Part shown: in pieces, positions 1-8,906 of the stretch
Position numbering within the stretch: position 1 is the stretch's first letter
How the letters are laid out: the number at the start of each line of letters is the position of its first letter
From: JAVBNA01 sp031551875
GTDB taxonomy: Bacteria > Bacillota > Clostridia > Oscillospirales > Acutalibacteraceae
Direction: 5' to 3'
DNA: 64,000 nucleotides
Assembly: GCA_031551875.1 (NCBI GenBank)
Contig: JAVBNA010000026.1
Location: 54,200 to 118,199 of the forward strand
Notes under the pieces: model-generated
What the model was told of the DNA's origin: nothing
The model's input: the letters and a program-made list of their open reading frames with translations, nothing else
The model's database searches: none
Made by a program: the position numbers and the translations under genes

Positions 1-283
1 AGCAGCAGTCGATGAGCGTCACCGGGCTTGGGCAGAGGGTGGACAGTTTGAGCACGGTGTCCTCAATCGCTTCGGACAGCATGCTGTAGAAGCCCTTCTC
101 CAGAAAGCTGTGCTTGGCCTGTATGATTTCGGGTGTGTTCCCCTTGTGACCGGCAGGAATTTCCCCGCCGGTCAGATCGAAATAGCCCTGAGCGGTTTTT
201 GTATGTTCATGCCCGTTTTCACAGACAAAAGCTTCTTCTTTATGTTCAAGCGGATACCCGCATTTGCTGCATTTCAGTTTCAT
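1..283 (-). CDS. RlmA-like 23S rRNA (guanine-N1) methyltransferase, 5' part only
   Basis: The gene runs off the left edge, so only the first 94 residues are visible. The start contains a zinc-finger pattern: C5-x2-C8, C21 and H25. It is followed by the family segments GYFDLTGGEIPAGHKG and EIIQAKHSFLEKGFY. These match the N-terminal region of RlmA-type enzymes, which methylate a guanine in a 23S rRNA hairpin using S-adenosylmethionine. The SAM-binding Rossmann domain should lie beyond the window. The ATG is preceded by AGGAAGG about 11 nt upstream, and a sigma-A promoter lies just in front. In some Gram-positive bacteria relatives of this family (TlrB) give macrolide resistance, but nothing here shows that role. 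Confidence 0.85.
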   Translation of the reverse strand, partial: MKLKCSKCGYPLEHKEEAFVCENGHEHTKTAQGYFDLTGGEIPAGHKGNTPEIIQAKHSFLEKGFYSMLSEAIEDTVLKLSTLCPSPVTLIDCC

Positions 284-309
284 GTTTTTATCAAATCCTT
301 CCTGTTTTT

Positions 310-338
310 ATTATCCCCCCTTCCCTGAACCCTGTCAA
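310..338 (-). promoter_or_regulatory. Sigma-A promoter for the rlmA-like gene
   Basis: On the minus strand TTGACA (333-338) is followed by a 17 nt spacer and GATAAT (310-315). The start codon lies 27 nt downstream of the -10 box. Spacing is ideal and the -35 box is perfect. Confidence 0.65.
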
Positions 339-406
339 TCCCCTAATTGTATCTTTTGTGTTACTAAGAAGCATTTGCGCGCAAAAAACCGGTATACGGA
401 TAAAAC

Positions 407-438
407 GCGCACAAAGATCTCTAAAAATCTTTATGCGC
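407..438 (-). terminator. Terminator of the satD-DUF3307 pair
   Basis: The arms GCGCACAAAGAT and ATCTTTATGCGC pair with one mismatch around an 8 nt loop. On the minus strand the stem is followed by a G and a T-rich tract, as expected just downstream of the DUF3307 stop codon. Confidence 0.6.
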
Positions 439-452
439 ATTTTTCCGCTTCT

Positions 453-1169
453 CTATATGACAAAGGACGCAAACTGCGGGATCACCAGGCCGCCCATGAG
501 CGCGACGCCGGTGCTGAGCAGCGTGCCGATCAGGTACTTCTCGGCGAAGTCCGGCTGTTTAAATTGTTCAAAGCGGGCGAGGCTCTTGGCCGCCACCACA
601 AATCCGATCGCGCCGTACTGCCCCAGCAGGATCAGTGTCACCACAATGCACCGCTCGAGCATCCCGATCAGGTAGCCTGCCCGGGGCAGCGCAATCTCTC
701 CCTCCGAAAAGTAGCACAGCACCTTTTTGATCATAACCGCCGTCGGCCAGAGCACAATCACATAGAGCAGCACATCCCCAAATATACTTCCGTACATTCT
801 CACACCCAGTGTATCCAGAAGCCCCGGAGAGCCGGGCAGTGAAAAGCCGTAGCACACGAGAAACAGGCAGGCAATATGTACGGTCTGGTCGCAGAAAAAC
901 AGCAAAAGGCCGACCCACTTGTCTGCCTTCTTTTCAAGCCTGATACGCACAAAGTCCACGGCAAAATGCGCGGCCGTCAGCGTCAGCAACGGCCACCAGA
1001 TGTACCGTATATCCGCCGAAAGGGCAAGCGCCGCGGCCATGCATACCCCGTACATCGCGGTGTGCGCGGCAAGGCTTTTGAGCTGCACCTTCTTTTGCTC
1101 TGCCATTTTTGAGGACTGAAACGTAAAATCGGCGAGAAAATGGGCGATCAGCAGCAGGATGATTGTCAC
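453..1169 (-). CDS. DUF3307 integral membrane protein
   Basis: The 238-residue protein is mostly hydrophobic, with about six predicted membrane segments. It starts with the family signature LLIAHFLADFTFQSSKMAEQK (first 20 residues of it are diagnostic in position and spacing), which is typical of DUF3307. The function of this family is unknown. The start is GTG with AAGGAGGG 6 nt upstream, and it overlaps the stop of the satD-like gene by 4 nt (GTGA), so the two are translationally coupled. SatD and DUF3307 proteins commonly occur as neighbours, which supports both calls. Confidence 0.8.
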   Translation of the reverse strand: MTIILLLIAHFLADFTFQSSKMAEQKKVQLKSLAAHTAMYGVCMAAALALSADIRYIWWPLLTLTAAHFAVDFVRIRLEKKADKWVGLLLFFCDQTVHIACLFLVCYGFSLPGSPGLLDTLGVRMYGSIFGDVLLYVIVLWPTAVMIKKVLCYFSEGEIALPRAGYLIGMLERCIVVTLILLGQYGAIGFVVAAKSLARFEQFKQPDFAEKYLIGTLLSTGVALMGGLVIPQFASFVI

Positions 1170-2008
1170 AGCATACCCTCCTTACTCTTTTCCATCAGCC
1201 TCAGCGCCGAAATGGTCAGGTTGCGCGCCTGCACAATGTTGCCCGACCGCATGGATTCGTCGACGCTCTGCCGGCTCCGTCCGAGCATCTCGGACAGGAC
1301 GCCCGGGACTCCGCGCAGCTTTCCCGAAGTGATGTACAAACGGGACGTTTCCGCCAGCGCGTCCACCGGCCGCAGCGCACGGCCGGGCACTTGATCCGCC
1401 GCTGCGCGGTTGTCCGCCGCATAATAGCCGAACTCGCTCTTGCGCGCAAACAGCGCACCGACCTCTTTCATCTGTTCCGTATCAAAGGCGTCGTTCATCA
1501 CGATCGGACACAGCGCTTCACTGAGCACATACAGCTGGTTTTGCAGGCTGCTTTGTCCCTGCACAAGCTCAGACGAGGCATTGAGCAGGGAATTGATGAA
1601 CAGGTCGTTCACGCTGTCCGAATCGTACAGCACCCTGTATCCGAGTGAATCCCGCGTCAGCTCAAGCGCCCCGCGCGCCCGGTGGTAGGCGGGCCCGTCC
1701 TGGGCGGTGGAGCGCTCCTCCGGAAGCTGGACGCTCCATTCCCCCACGCCGATACCCGCCCGGATCCCCACCGGAAAAACCAGCATGGCAAACAGCCGGT
1801 AATACAGATAGGCCGCTTCGGGGGAGCAAAACAGCCCCTGCAGCTCGTCTCCGGCGCTGAACACAACTTCAAACCGAAGGGAAGCGGAAAACAGCGTATT
1901 GAGCACAGATATGCTCTGCATCATAAACCGCTGGATGTCCAGCCGCCCTGCGTCGTCATAACGCCGCGACGCGGTTACGTCCATAAGCAGCGCAGTGTAT
2001 TGCTCCAT
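1166..2008 (-). CDS. SatD family protein
   Basis: This 280-residue soluble protein starts MEQYTALLMDVTASRRYDD, the usual opening of SatD family proteins. It continues with the family's nucleotide-cyclase-like core, for example FEVVFSAGDELQGLF and RAGIGVGEW. The C-terminal third resembles a small helical DNA-binding region (SRQSVDESMRSGNI), which is my inference. I chose the ATG at 2008 because GAGGTG sits 6 nt upstream; an upstream in-frame start at 2044 lies at the promoter and has no ribosome binding site. SatD is named from a streptococcal acid-tolerance/signal recognition locus, but its biochemical role is not established. Confidence 0.75.
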   Translation of the reverse strand: MEQYTALLMDVTASRRYDDAGRLDIQRFMMQSISVLNTLFSASLRFEVVFSAGDELQGLFCSPEAAYLYYRLFAMLVFPVGIRAGIGVGEWSVQLPEERSTAQDGPAYHRARGALELTRDSLGYRVLYDSDSVNDLFINSLLNASSELVQGQSSLQNQLYVLSEALCPIVMNDAFDTEQMKEVGALFARKSEFGYYAADNRAAADQVPGRALRPVDALAETSRLYITSGKLRGVPGVLSEMLGRSRQSVDESMRSGNIVQARNLTISALRLMEKSKEGML

Positions 2009-2026
2009 TGGAATCACCTCGTCCCC

Positions 2027-2055
2027 ATTATAGCACACACACAACTAAAAATCAA
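2027..2055 (-). promoter_or_regulatory. Sigma-A promoter for satD-DUF3307
   Basis: TTGATT (2050-2055) and TATAAT (2027-2032) on the minus strand are separated by 17 nt. The satD start codon follows 18 nt after the -10 box, giving a very short leader. Confidence 0.7.
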
Positions 2056-2126
2056 TCAAATATTACTGCTTATCTAAATGCAATCCTATTTAACTGCTTT
2101 TAGAATAGAAGCAAATTTCAACTGAT

Positions 2127-2170
2127 ATACAGGAACCGCCCGCAGCTTCTGCTGCGGGCGGTTCCTGTAT
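2127..2170 (-). terminator. Long hairpin downstream of the GH2 gene
   Basis: The arms are perfectly complementary over about 20 bp (AGGAACCGCCCGCAGC and its complement plus flanks) around a 4 nt TTCT loop. It sits 22 nt after the stop of the large GH2 gene. There is no long T tract after it on the minus strand, so it may be a transcript-end stabiliser as well as a terminator. Confidence 0.65.
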
Positions 2171-2192
2171 ATGGGTGCTTGGGAAAAAGGAG

Positions 2193-5100
2193 TTAAGACA
2201 ATGTGATGGCCTCATACAGAGGACGGTACGTGCCCTGGCTCCAGGTGAACGTCTTGAAGTAGTAGCCGTCCTCAAGTCCGGTGACGTCAAAGTCAAAGGT
2301 ATAGGGATGGACGTCGTCCGCGGACAGCGAGACATACTTCTTCTGCACCAGAGCGCCATTTTTGTTGTACAGGCTGACGATCAGGTTCAGCGGCACAGGC
2401 TCGCTGAGCTGATTGGTCACAGATGCGCGGACCGTGACGATGTTGTTTTCCTTTACGTCCGCATGCGCGGCAGTGAAGAAATCACTCGCCTCAACCGTAA
2501 ACTTACAGTCGGCCTTGAAGCCGCCCTCGTCCGAGGTTGCCCGAATCACGCTGTCGCCCACGTCGACCGCCTTGACTGTAACCGTGCCGTCGGCGTTCGC
2601 TGTGTAGGTAACGCTTTCACCCGATGCAAGAGACCAGCTAAAGCCCTGGTTTTCCGCGTTGGTCGGCAGAACCCGTCCCTTAATGGTGTAGGTTTCGCCA
2701 ACCTTGAGGCTCACGCTGCTCAGATTGACCTGCATACCGGTGACGCCTGTGATCACCTGACCGGCGGCATTCACCGTAACCGCACAGGTCGCGGACTTGG
2801 TAGGATCCATAACCGAGGTGGCCTTGATGATCGCAGTACCAGCCTTGAGCGCTTCAAACGAAGCGGGGTTGCCGTCGTCCATGCGCAGCACCTGATCCCC
2901 CTGCTCAACCGTCCAGGTGACGGGCAGCATGGCGGGCTTGCCATCGTCGCAGACGCTGACCGCACTCAGTTTGAATTGGTCGCCTTCAGTGACAGTCTTG
3001 GTCGTTTCATTCAGCCTGAGCTCACTGACTGTGGTGGGGGTAAACTTGGTAAATTTCGAATCGCACCAGTCGGCGTGGTCATTGGCATTGCGGTTGTCGC
3101 TGCCCAGTGTCGCCACAAGGGTGACCTGCTTCGCGCCCGTAACCGGCACTTCCACTTTCCTAGCCGGTGTCAGATACTTCATGGAGCCGCTGTCGTAGGC
3201 TTTCACGCCGTCGACATAGACCTCAAAGGACACGTCGGCATTCGGGGATCTCTGGTAGACGTCGACGCCCACCCAGGATTCAAACATGTCAAAGCCCATG
3301 CCTTCGATGTCGATATAGACCTCTGAGTAAGCGTGCGTCCCGATGCCCTTCGCAAAGATCTGGCTTCCGGTTCCCGCCGCATTGGTAATGGTCAGAGGCT
3401 GGTTGTGCTCGACCTTGCGATCCCTCTGGAGCGAGTCATAGCCGGAATAGGATTCAGGCAGCCACTCCATGTCGCTCGCGTAGACCTGTGCCTGCGGGAT
3501 CAGGGTAATGGTGTAGGTTTTCTCGACGCCGTCGATGGTCGCCACGACTGTTGCTGTGCCGTCAAAGGCGGCGGGCTGGGTGATCTCAATGTCTACACCC
3601 GCCGACGCGTCAACGGAGACCTGCGGAATGTTCGTAAAAACGCCTTCGAGATACTTGTAGGTGTAGTTTTGTGTTCCCGCATTGAATCCGGCCAGCTTTT
3701 TGCCGCCGACGTAGATCGCGTTGACCGCTTTGCTCATGATGTCGAAGCTGCGTTTGCTCTCGGTCATCTTGGCGGCCGTATCCATCGAAGCGGTGATGGG
3801 GGTCAGACGGTAGGTGTACGAGTAGGTTCCGCTGCCGGGCAGCAGGTACTGCGAACGCGGGCCGGGGCCGCACGCTGCGCTGCCGATGCCGGCCTGGGCA
3901 TAGTCGATGGACAGAATCGGATTGCTCTTCTTCACCATGTACATGTGACGCTTGCCCTCGTAGTCAGCCGCGTCATAGCCCACTGCGCTCATGCTCAGTG
4001 CGCGATCCTTAGTGGTGACCAACAGGCCGTCACCCGCATCGTCGGTCAGCGACATCCAGCGCACGTCGGTGCGGTTGCCGAAGAACTGCGGCATGAGATA
4101 GGGGGAGTATTGTTTGTCAACCGTGCTTCCAAATACGCCGACAAAGCTGCCAACGTTACGATCGGAATAGTTCTCGCCCGGGCCCTTGCCGTAGTATTCG
4201 ATGTTTTTAAAGGCGGCGGGTAATTTCATTTCCATGCCGACTCTCAGCAGGTTGCTTGCACCCGAACCGGGGGTAAGAGAATTGTTGACCACCACGTCAC
4301 CGCTCGAATAAATGGAGTATTTGGTGACGTTCGTGGAGCTTCTTGCCGTCAGGCGGGAGGTTACGGAGATGTTAATCACCTTGGCTTCGGCCTGTACGTC
4401 GAGGGCGGTAATGGTCTTGTTGGCCCACGCTTTTTTGAACGTGGAGTCATAGCTTGTGTCATTGTTGCCCGGCGCGCGCCAGTGGTTGATGATCAGGCTC
4501 TTGTCGATCATTTCTTTGCCGCCGGCAATAAAGCTGGTCATTTCGCCCCTTGTTTTGTCAAAGGTGATCTTAAAGTTTTCGCCTTCCGCGACCACCTGTG
4601 TCTCATTGTTGATCACATCGCTGAATCCGGGCATGGTGTCCACATCCAGCTTGAAGGCTTCGTTCTTCGCGCGGATCGGCAGCTTAAACTGCGCGTGGGC
4701 AATCTCAAAGCCCGCTTTTTCCCACCATGTGTCCGCTTTGAGCGCAGTGGAGAAGTTGAGGAAATATTCCGCGCCCGGCTTTGCCGTGATGCCGGTGGTG
4801 TCAATGGTGACAACCTCGCTGGTCTCGGGCGCCAGATCAAGATTGAGCGTGCCCGATTTAACCACCTTATTGTCCTCAGTGATCGTCCAGTTGTGCGCGT
4901 ATTTGTCAAGTGAGGTGTTGAGGAATTCGTTGGTGACCTTGACCTTACCCTTGGCGAGGTCAACCGCTTCAAACCACACTTCTTGATGAGCGTACTTCAC
5001 CTCGGTGGCAAACGGCTTGGGCGTACGGTCGGCAAAGAGTATGCCGTTGCCGCAGAAGCTGTTGTCGGTGACGGTTTCGCCCCAGTCGCCGCCGTAGGCA

Positions 5101-7676
5101 AAATATCTTTCGTCATCATAGGCGATCTGCTCGATTCGGACGCTGTCAAAATCATTCCAGAACACCACGCCTGCGTCGGCGGCGGTGCGGGTTTGATCGT
5201 TGATCTCCTCGACGGTCAGCGCCTTTTTGTAAATATGCACGCCGTCGATCAGTCCTTTGAACTTGCGGCCGGGATACTGCGGGTTGTCGCCGATGGTCAG
5301 CGGATAGGTCGTGGCCGAAGCGGTGGAGTCGGCCAAGACATTGGTGCGGTTGCCCGTGGCGACCTGCGTGCCGTTGACGTAAATACTCATACGGGGATTC
5401 TCGGCAGCGGTGCCGTCAAACACGGCGACCAGCTGTTTCCACGTGCCGTCGTACCAGTCGTCCGGAACAGCGGCCGAAATGGTGCCGGCGCCGTAGCTGT
5501 CCACGAAAAACTCAAATTTGCCGTTCGCGTCAACCTTGAGCGTGTAGCCGTTGTCGCCTTTGGAGACGATGTCATTGTGGCTCGCGGTTTTTGTGCCGGG
5601 TTTGACCCAAGCCTCAATGGTCAGCTGGTTGGAAGCGGCGTTGAGCCGGGAGTCCACGTCGTATTTGAGGACACTGCTGCTGAGGGCTTTGGTGCCGTTG
5701 CGTCCCACGGCGAAAGTCCCCGTAATCTCTTTTTTCAGAGCGGCGGGAACGGCGGCCGTGGTGAAGTAGTTGGGCGGGGTGAGGTCAGTGGGCATCCAGA
5801 TCGACTGGTCGACGAAGTCCCAGATAAAACCGCCCTGCGCGTTGGGATACTTGCGGAATTCATCCCAGTACTCGGTGAAGGAACCCGCCGCGTTGCCCAT
5901 CGAGTGGGAATATTCCGACATGATGAAGGGCATTTTGTTGGCGGTGTTGCCTGCATAGCTCGACGCATAGCCCACCGACGGGTACTGCACGCTGTAAATG
6001 TCTACCAGCGCGTTGCGGTTGTCCCGCTCGTACTTGACCGGGCGGCTGCGGTCGCGCGCCTTGATCCAGTTGCTTCCGACATAGAAGCAGTAGTTGTCAT
6101 TGAGGGCATAGGTCTTGTAGGTGGCCTCATTGCCCAGCGACCAGATCACAACCGAGGGGTGGTTCTTGTCGCGCTCCACCATGCTCTGCATACGGTCAAG
6201 CACCGTGTTTTTCCATACAGGCAGACCCGAAGGCAGGTCGCCTGCGGTCGCACCGTAGTGCGATTCGATGTTGGCCTCGTCGCAGATGTAGAAGCCAAGC
6301 TCATCCGCCAGCGCGTAGGTAAAGGGATCCTCCGGATAGTGGGAGGTACGGATGGCGTTGATGTTGTGCTGCTTCATGATCTTGAGATCTTTCAGGATGT
6401 CCTCATGCGAAAGGGCACGGCCGGTTTCGGGGCTGATCTCATGCCGGTTTACGCCGCGCAGAACAATGTTCTGGCCGTTGATCTGCATGACCCGCTGTCC
6501 CGCTGCATTGAACTCAACCAGTTTAACAGTTCGGAAGCCCACGCGCTCGACCGCCGTTTCCACGACGCCTCCCTGCGGATCCTTGAGCTGGATGAGAAGC
6601 TTATAGAGGTTGGGGCTGTCGGCAAACCACTTTTTAGGATTCTGTACCCATTTGCTCGCCTTGACCGTCACCTCGGAGGGGTTTGAGTCCGCCGCGGTCA
6701 CGCTCGCGGGAATCGTAAGGGGCGCATTCCACACCGGGTTGTCGTCCATGTCCATCAGCGTCGCTTCGACCGAGTACTTTCCGCTCTTGTCGGCGGCAAA
6801 GTTACGGATGGACGCTTCGACCGAAAGGTTCGCATTTTCATTGAAGTTGTCAAAATCGGTGCGAACGAAGAAGTCACGCAGCTCGACCTTGTCCTTCGAA
6901 TAAAGGAATACGTCACGGAAGATACCCGACAGGCGGATGAAGTCCTGGTTTTCCAGGAAGCTTCCAACCGACCAGCGGTACACCTGCGCTGAAATCTGGT
7001 TTTCACCGGCGTGCAGGTAGGGGGTCAGGTTGAATTCCGAGGCGGTGTACGAGTCGGACGCATAGCCGACATACTGCCCGTTGACGTACAGATAAATGCA
7101 CGATTCCACACCCTGAAAGGAGACGAATACCTCACGGCCGTTCCAGTTCTCCGGCAGGGTGAAGCTCCTGCGGTAGTGTCCGACCGGGTTGTACACGGTC
7201 GGAGCCTTGGGGTCTGTCAGCCGGGACAGCGGCTCGTAGTTGGTCCAAGGGTAGCGCTGGTTCACATAAATCGGATGGTCATACTTGAGGGTTCCATCCG
7301 CGTTGCGGTAAGTCTGCCAGCTTCTGGGCACCGTCACGGTGTCCCACGCGCTGTCGTCATAGCCCGTCTCCTGGAAGCCGCTGATGCGGTTTTCCGGCTT
7401 GGTGACCAGCTTGAACTTCCAGTCGCCGTTGAGCGACTGAAAGTAGCTCGATCTGGCAAAATCTCTGGTGAGCGCCGATTCCTCATTGTCGAGTGCGGTC
7501 TGCGCGTCCTGATAGGGGATAAAATATGTACGTCCCGGCTCTCGGTTGACATACGCCGTCGAGACGCCGTCATACCACTCTTCTCCGGCGAAGCTCGCCG
7601 CACCCGCCGTAAATGTCGCGAATGTGCCGGCCACCAGAAGAGCGGACAAAATCAATGCGAATAGTTTCTTTCTCAC
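2193..7676 (-). CDS. Secreted GH2 beta-galactosidase with inserted LamG, NPCBM and Ig-like domains
   Basis: This 1827-residue exported enzyme has a signal peptide (residues 1-27, ending TAGAA). Approximate domain order: GH2 sugar-binding 65-250, GH2 Ig-like 255-385, TIM barrel from 395, a LamG-type lectin domain 640-830, the barrel again 840-895, beta-galactosidase small-chain-like domain 1025-1290, a short beta-sandwich, NPCBM 1395-1543, and two Ig-like (Big_2-like) domains 1548-1725 with a C-terminal tail. The acid/base Glu517 (SLGNEA) and nucleophile Glu588 (MSEYSH) are both present. LacZ-type motifs RTSHYPEDP and CDEANIESH indicate cleavage of terminal beta-galactosides. It starts at GTG with GGGAG 10 nt upstream. 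It has no dockerin or cell-wall anchor, but the gene 42 nt upstream encodes a dockerin/cohesin protein in the same operon. Confidence 0.93.
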   Translation of the reverse strand: MRKKLFALILSALLVAGTFATFTAGAASFAGEEWYDGVSTAYVNREPGRTYFIPYQDAQTALDNEESALTRDFARSSYFQSLNGDWKFKLVTKPENRISGFQETGYDDSAWDTVTVPRSWQTYRNADGTLKYDHPIYVNQRYPWTNYEPLSRLTDPKAPTVYNPVGHYRRSFTLPENWNGREVFVSFQGVESCIYLYVNGQYVGYASDSYTASEFNLTPYLHAGENQISAQVYRWSVGSFLENQDFIRLSGIFRDVFLYSKDKVELRDFFVRTDFDNFNENANLSVEASIRNFAADKSGKYSVEATLMDMDDNPVWNAPLTIPASVTAADSNPSEVTVKASKWVQNPKKWFADSPNLYKLLIQLKDPQGGVVETAVERVGFRTVKLVEFNAAGQRVMQINGQNIVLRGVNRHEISPETGRALSHEDILKDLKIMKQHNINAIRTSHYPEDPFTYALADELGFYICDEANIESHYGATAGDLPSGLPVWKNTVLDRMQSMVERDKNHPSVVIWSLGNEATYKTYALNDNYCFYVGSNWIKARDRSRPVKYERDNRNALVDIYSVQYPSVGYASSYAGNTANKMPFIMSEYSHSMGNAAGSFTEYWDEFRKYPNAQGGFIWDFVDQSIWMPTDLTPPNYFTTAAVPAALKKEITGTFAVGRNGTKALSSSVLKYDVDSRLNAASNQLTIEAWVKPGTKTASHNDIVSKGDNGYTLKVDANGKFEFFVDSYGAGTISAAVPDDWYDGTWKQLVAVFDGTAAENPRMSIYVNGTQVATGNRTNVLADSTASATTYPLTIGDNPQYPGRKFKGLIDGVHIYKKALTVEEINDQTRTAADAGVVFWNDFDSVRIEQIAYDDERYFAYGGDWGETVTDNSFCGNGILFADRTPKPFATEVKYAHQEVWFEAVDLAKGKVKVTNEFLNTSLDKYAHNWTITEDNKVVKSGTLNLDLAPETSEVVTIDTTGITAKPGAEYFLNFSTALKADTWWEKAGFEIAHAQFKLPIRAKNEAFKLDVDTMPGFSDVINNETQVVAEGENFKITFDKTRGEMTSFIAGGKEMIDKSLIINHWRAPGNNDTSYDSTFKKAWANKTITALDVQAEAKVINISVTSRLTARSSTNVTKYSIYSSGDVVVNNSLTPGSGASNLLRVGMEMKLPAAFKNIEYYGKGPGENYSDRNVGSFVGVFGSTVDKQYSPYLMPQFFGNRTDVRWMSLTDDAGDGLLVTTKDRALSMSAVGYDAADYEGKRHMYMVKKSNPILSIDYAQAGIGSAACGPGPRSQYLLPGSGTYSYTYRLTPITASMDTAAKMTESKRSFDIMSKAVNAIYVGGKKLAGFNAGTQNYTYKYLEGVFTNIPQVSVDASAGVDIEITQPAAFDGTATVVATIDGVEKTYTITLIPQAQVYASDMEWLPESYSGYDSLQRDRKVEHNQPLTITNAAGTGSQIFAKGIGTHAYSEVYIDIEGMGFDMFESWVGVDVYQRSPNADVSFEVYVDGVKAYDSGSMKYLTPARKVEVPVTGAKQVTLVATLGSDNRNANDHADWCDSKFTKFTPTTVSELRLNETTKTVTEGDQFKLSAVSVCDDGKPAMLPVTWTVEQGDQVLRMDDGNPASFEALKAGTAIIKATSVMDPTKSATCAVTVNAAGQVITGVTGMQVNLSSVSLKVGETYTIKGRVLPTNAENQGFSWSLASGESVTYTANADGTVTVKAVDVGDSVIRATSDEGGFKADCKFTVEASDFFTAAHADVKENNIVTVRASVTNQLSEPVPLNLIVSLYNKNGALVQKKYVSLSADDVHPYTFDFDVTGLEDGYYFKTFTWSQGTYRPLYEAITLS

Positions 7677-7718
7677 TTTGTATTCACTCCCTTGTTATTT
7701 TATGCGTTTTCGTCCGAA

Positions 7719-8906
7719 TTACAGGCACATCTGCATGATGATCGTGACGTCGCCGATATTGACCTTACTGTCTGCATTGACATCGGCCGCCTTGAGCTGC
7801 CGCTCGTCAAGCGTACGGCTGCCTGCCAGATACTGCATCAGCATGATGGCATCTGACACATCGACACGGCCGTCCAGATTGACATCTCCGCGCATCGGCG
7901 GTACAGAGGTGATCTTAACCTCGACCGGCAGGATAAAGGGCGTCGCCGGCGCAAGATTCTCGGAGTTCGCATTGATAACTGAGAAGTCCACAAGGGTGGT
8001 CTCGTCATACATAAGGTCTGCCTTGGCGGCAAACACCGCATAGCCCACGACAACTTCGCCGGTCACGCCTGCGCCATCCGGTGCGATAATGACAAAGCGG
8101 TTGCCTTCGGACACAAGTGAGAAGCCCTTCTTTGCGGTGAGAGACTGAAGCGTCAGTGCCGATTCGTCATACTGAATCGTTCCGCGCAGACCGGAGAGCT
8201 TGACACAGTCGGCCGCTGTGATCGGCACAATCACCGTTTCACCGGTTCCGACGGTCATAGACAGCGCCGTTCTGACGGTCAGCGCACAGGCCGCGGTTAA
8301 TCCGCCGTCCACGGTCTCGGCCGTGATCGCGGTTGTACCGGGCGCCACTGCGGTCACAACACCGTTTTCGTCCACGGTGGCGACCCCTTCGTCTTCCGAT
8401 GCCCAAACAACTTCTCCGACGGTGGCATCCTCGGGAAGCACGCTTGCAGCGAGTTTTGTCGACTTGCCGGGCGTCAGTGTGGCTGCCGCGCGGTCAAGCG
8501 CAACGCCGGTCGCCGCAACATAGTCAAACGCGAATCTTTCGAGCACGGTGGGGCCGTTCAGGCACACATAATAGCTGCCCTCCAGAACCGTAAGCAGCGG
8601 AATCGTAATGTCGATTGTGCCGTCGACAACGATCGCCTGCTCCATGGCCGCGACTTCGGGGCTGTCCAGCAAATGGTCAAAATCCCCGCCGAAGGCCGGC
8701 GTTAAAATGAACACCGAAACTTCGTCTCCGAGGGATGCGTCCACTGTGCCGGTCACCTGCACCGTCTTTGCTTCAAAGTCGGTGACTACCGTGAGCGCGG
8801 CGAGCGGCTCCTCCGCGAGGATGCCGAGAGGCACGGACAGTGCGACCATCAGCATAAGAATAATGCTGACCGCGAGGGATGATGCCTTTTTGATTGCTTG
8901 TCTCAT
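7719..8906 (-). CDS. Secreted Ig-like/cohesin/dockerin type I protein without enzyme domain
   Basis: The 395-residue protein has a signal peptide (about residues 1-32), an N-terminal beta domain, a Big_2 Ig-like domain (about 132-210), a cohesin-like domain (about 214-332; VIVPITAADC, GTIQYDESALTL) and a C-terminal type I dockerin (337-395). The dockerin has two Ca2+ loops, GDVNLDGRVDVSDA and ADVNADSKVNIGDV, and ends in QMCL. Dockerins bind cohesins, so this is probably a scaffolding or linking subunit. It is the first gene of the operon with the GH2 enzyme downstream. I chose the ATG at 8906 because AGGGAG lies 8 nt upstream; the GTG at 8915 is too close to that site. The cohesin-dockerin tail is closely similar to the end of the second GH2 protein (30041-36397). 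Confidence 0.85.
   Translation of the reverse strand: MRQAIKKASSLAVSIILMLMVALSVPLGILAEEPLAALTVVTDFEAKTVQVTGTVDASLGDEVSVFILTPAFGGDFDHLLDSPEVAAMEQAIVVDGTIDITIPLLTVLEGSYYVCLNGPTVLERFAFDYVAATGVALDRAAATLTPGKSTKLAASVLPEDATVGEVVWASEDEGVATVDENGVVTAVAPGTTAITAETVDGGLTAACALTVRTALSMTVGTGETVIVPITAADCVKLSGLRGTIQYDESALTLQSLTAKKGFSLVSEGNRFVIIAPDGAGVTGEVVVGYAVFAAKADLMYDETTLVDFSVINANSENLAPATPFILPVEVKITSVPPMRGDVNLDGRVDVSDAIMLMQYLAGSRTLDERQLKAADVNADSKVNIGDVTIIMQMCL

Noticed and set aside
4983..6686. Long plus-strand open frame opposite the first GH2 gene
   Set aside because: It is the complement of a gene with strong protein motifs and catalytic residues, has no ribosome binding site and no recognisable domain.
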